A stretch of 64,000 nt of DNA. It comes from Hyphomicrobium_A sp963782555 (GTDB taxonomy: Bacteria; Pseudomonadota; Alphaproteobacteria; Rhizobiales; Hyphomicrobiaceae). Positions 61,791-64,000 of this stretch are shown in pieces. Each line of letters starts with the position of its first letter. The first letter of the stretch is position 1. Location of the stretch: contig CAWAKB010000001.1 in assembly GCA_963782555.1 (NCBI GenBank), positions 806,001-870,000 of the forward strand. The letters run 5' to 3'. Made by a program: the position numbers and the translations under genes. A model generated the notes under the pieces. The model saw only the letters and a list, made by a program, of their open reading frames with translations. It was not told the origin of the DNA and did not search any database.

Positions 61791-64000
61791 ATGAGTGATA
61801 GTCAAGCCGCCCCATCCGATGACGCCCGCGCGACGCCGGGCCGGCTCGTCGCGTCGACGCCCTCGCTGCCCGTCGCGCGCGACCCTTATGGCGAGCTCGG
61901 CGGCTACTATCCCGCCGGCGCAGCCGACGGCGGCGAGTTGGCGGGGCCGGACCTGCGCGAGTACTGGCGCATCCTCAACAAGCGCAAATGGGTCGTGCTC
62001 AGCATCATTGGCGCCTTCGTGGCTCTCGGCGCCGTCTACACGCTGATGAAGACCCCGCTCTACACGTCGACCGTGCGCCTGCAGATCGACCGCAACGTGG
62101 CCAAGGTCGTGGAAGGCGGCGCCGTCACGCCGATGGAGGGGCTCGATCTCGACTTCCTGCGCACGCAGCACGAGCTTTTGCAAAGTCGGACTATGGCCGA
62201 GCGCGTGTCCGTAGCGCTCAAGCTGGGAGACGACGCCGACTTTCTGCAGCCCAAGGGCTTCTCGCCGATTGAGGCCGTCAAGAGCCTCCTCTTCCTTGAG
62301 GGGCGGCAGGATCCCGCCGAGGTGTCGCGCCCCGAGCGCGAGCGCGAGGCCACCAAGATCATTTTGGACCACCGCACGGTTCAGCCGGTCGCCGGCTCGC
62401 GTCTGGTCGACGTCAGCTACTCCGATCCCAATCCGCGCTGCGCTCAGAAGGTGGCTGCCGCGCTTGCCGATGCCTTCATCGCCTCGAACCTCGATAAGCG
62501 CTTTCAGGCCAATGCCTACGCCAAGACGTTCCTGGAGGATCAGCTCAAGCACTTGAAGCTGCGGTTGGAGGAGTCCGAGCGCCAGCTCCTCGCCTTCGCC
62601 CAGAAGGAGCAGATCGTCGCCGTCAACGAGAAGTCGTCGATCGCCGAAAGCAACCTCGCAAGCGCCAACGCCACGCTCGGCGCGCTCGTCTCCGAGCGCA
62701 TCAAGAACGAGCAGCTGTGGAAGCAGGTCGAGTTTGGCGATGCGATCAACATGCCGCAGCTTCTGACCAACAAGGTCATCGAGGGGCTGCGCGACCAGCG
62801 CAATCTGCTCGTCACCGAGTACCAGGAGAAGCTCGAGACCTTCAAGCCGAGCTACCCGCAGATGGTGCAGATCAACAATAAGATCGCGGAGATCGATCGC
62901 CAGATTGCGACCCAGGTGCAGGCGATCAAGGACTCGCTCAAGGCGAGCTACGAGGCCTCCAAGAGCCAAGAGGAGGAGATGAAGAAGCAGATCGAGACCT
63001 TGCGAACCGATGCGCTCGATCTGCAGAAGCGCTCCATCCAGTACAACATCCTGAAGCGCGAGGTGGACACCAACCGCTCGCTCTATGAAGGGCTCCTGCA
63101 GCGCCAGAAGGAAGTCGATGTGGCGGCCGGCGTGGGCGCCAACAACGTGTTCATTGTCGACAAGGCGGAAGTCCCGAAGTTCCCCTCTTCGCCCAACATC
63201 CCCGTTGCGCTGATGGTCGCCTTCATGCTGGGCATCGGCGCCGGGGTGGGGGCGGCCTACGTCATCGAGCAGTTCGACGACACCATCCGCTCCGCCGACG
63301 AGATGGAGCGCACGACCGGGCTCGCCACGCTCGGTGTCATTCCCAAGATCCCGGGCGTCGAGGCGATCGAGACCGAGCTTGCCGATCCACGCTCGACGCT
63401 CGCCGAAGCCTACCGCTCGCTGTGCACCGCCCTGCAGTTCACCACCGAGAGCGGCTTGCCCAAGACGCTGGTCGTCACCAGCGCCGGCCCCTCGGAAGGC
63501 AAATCGATCACCTCGCTCGCCATCGCGCGCCACTTCGCCACCATGGGGCTCAAGGTCCTGATCATCGACGCCGACCTGCGCAATCCCTCGCTGCACAGGA
63601 AGCTCGGATGCGATAGCGCGATCGGCGTCAGCAACTATCTGACCGGCGCCTGCACGCCGCCGGAGGCCTTCCAGGCCACCGACATCCCCAACCTTGCCTT
63701 CATGGCGTCGGGTCCGCTGCCGCCCAATGCCGCCGATCTTCTCGGCAACCCGCGCCTGCTCTCGCTGTTATCGATCGGGCTCGAGGTTTTTGATCTCATC
63801 GTGGTCGATGGGCCTCCGGTGATGGGGCTTGCCGACGCTGCGCTGCTGTCGAATGCGGCCGCCGCCACGGTCTTCGTCGTCGGCGCCGGTCAGGCGCGCC
63901 TCGGGCTCGTACGCGGTGCGCTGAAAAGGCTGCAGTTCGGCCGCGCTGCCGTGATCGGCACGGTTCTCACCAAGTTCGATGCCAAGGCCGCCGGCTACGG
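61791..64000 (+). CDS. Wzc/GumC-type chain-length regulator fused to a tyrosine kinase, 3' end missing
   Basis: The frame opens at 61791 and is still open at the last base (736 codons seen). An N-terminal proline-rich part leads to EYWRILNKRKWVVLSIIGAF, the first Wzz membrane helix; then a long periplasmic coiled coil (about 230-450, LKLRLEESERQLLAFAQKEQ), a second helix (IPVALMVAFMLGIGAGVGAA) and the BY-kinase: Walker A SAGPSEGKSITSLA, A' LIIDADLRNP, Walker B LIVVDGPP. It sets polysaccharide chain length with Wza and is the likely substrate of the CpsB phosphatase. The tyrosine-rich tail would be beyond the window. Confidence 0.94.
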   Translation, partial: MSDSQAAPSDDARATPGRLVASTPSLPVARDPYGELGGYYPAGAADGGELAGPDLREYWRILNKRKWVVLSIIGAFVALGAVYTLMKTPLYTSTVRLQIDRNVAKVVEGGAVTPMEGLDLDFLRTQHELLQSRTMAERVSVALKLGDDADFLQPKGFSPIEAVKSLLFLEGRQDPAEVSRPEREREATKIILDHRTVQPVAGSRLVDVSYSDPNPRCAQKVAAALADAFIASNLDKRFQANAYAKTFLEDQLKHLKLRLEESERQLLAFAQKEQIVAVNEKSSIAESNLASANATLGALVSERIKNEQLWKQVEFGDAINMPQLLTNKVIEGLRDQRNLLVTEYQEKLETFKPSYPQMVQINNKIAEIDRQIATQVQAIKDSLKASYEASKSQEEEMKKQIETLRTDALDLQKRSIQYNILKREVDTNRSLYEGLLQRQKEVDVAAGVGANNVFIVDKAEVPKFPSSPNIPVALMVAFMLGIGAGVGAAYVIEQFDDTIRSADEMERTTGLATLGVIPKIPGVEAIETELADPRSTLAEAYRSLCTALQFTTESGLPKTLVVTSAGPSEGKSITSLAIARHFATMGLKVLIIDADLRNPSLHRKLGCDSAIGVSNYLTGACTPPEAFQATDIPNLAFMASGPLPPNAADLLGNPRLLSLLSIGLEVFDLIVVDGPPVMGLADAALLSNAAAATVFVVGAGQARLGLVRGALKRLQFGRAAVIGTVLTKFDAKAAGY

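Noticed and set aside
60690..63596. Open frame of 968 codons on the minus strand opposite the Wza and Wzc genes
   Set aside because: Antisense shadow caused by codon bias; the plus-strand products have all expected motifs.

Overview
The window reads as chromosomal DNA of a GC-rich alphaproteobacterium, most likely of the order Hyphomicrobiales (Hyphomicrobium-like; genus is inference). The evidence is the gene order (cytochrome c / kdsB / pheA, dnaX-ybaB, def-fmt, yejA-yejA-yejB-yejE-yejF), a short SRP RNA, and a pqqC gene of the kind common in methylotrophs.

Layout. 1-11.5 kb: end of a leucyl aminopeptidase, an NlpC/P60 endopeptidase, a GST-like protein, and a complete Yej-type oligopeptide ABC importer on the minus strand. 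It has two tandem binding proteins, two permeases and one double ATPase; the ATPase gene carries a one-base frameshift in its second Walker A. 11.5-22 kb: housekeeping genes (kdsB, pheA, SRP RNA, dnaX, ybaB, recR) interrupted by a PEBP-like protein, a large hybrid sensor kinase and small exported proteins. 22-27.3 kb: MATE exporter, a CapD/FlaA1-type nucleotide-sugar dehydratase with a glycosyltransferase, and a RimK-associated type protease. 27.6-35 kb: def, fmt, truA, folE and pqqC, two paralogous acidic exported peptides, and a frameshifted prolyl aminopeptidase.

35.3-40.3 kb: a tight three-gene minus-strand operon whose products all carry export signals. It encodes an outer-membrane protein made of two different beta-barrels joined by a coiled coil, an alpha/beta-hydrolase-fold protein whose nucleophile position is glycine, and an exported member of the fumarase/aspartase (PcaB/PurB-like) superfamily with its catalytic loop intact. 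I do not recognise this combination. It is one of the two best candidates for an undescribed system. A LysR regulator, a DctA-type carboxylate symporter and a ThDP-dependent decarboxylase/synthase follow (40.6-45.1 kb).

45.2-53.6 kb: an integrated genetic element of about 8.4 kb in a tRNA-Thr(GGT) gene, bounded by a perfect 49-bp direct repeat. It has a tyrosine integrase, an overlapping HTH/excisionase-like gene, an AlpA-type regulator, a winged-helix replication-initiator-like gene that carries 25-bp-spaced iteron-like palindromes next to an AT-richer stretch, a 344-residue protein with glycine-rich hydrophobic segments, phage-like small proteins, an HNH-like gene broken by a frameshift, a TMEM175-type channel and a ribbon-helix-helix protein. 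It looks like a phage satellite or small integrative replicon, and is the second main candidate.

54.1-64 kb: an exopolysaccharide locus with a NusG/RfaH-like antiterminator, a GDP-mannose-3,5-epimerase-like enzyme, an initiating sugar-phosphate transferase, an O-antigen-ligase/polymerase-like membrane protein and an exported FecR-like protein. Facing away from these are CpsB-type phosphatase, Wza-type export lipoprotein and Wzc-type chain-length/tyrosine-kinase genes; the last runs off the window.
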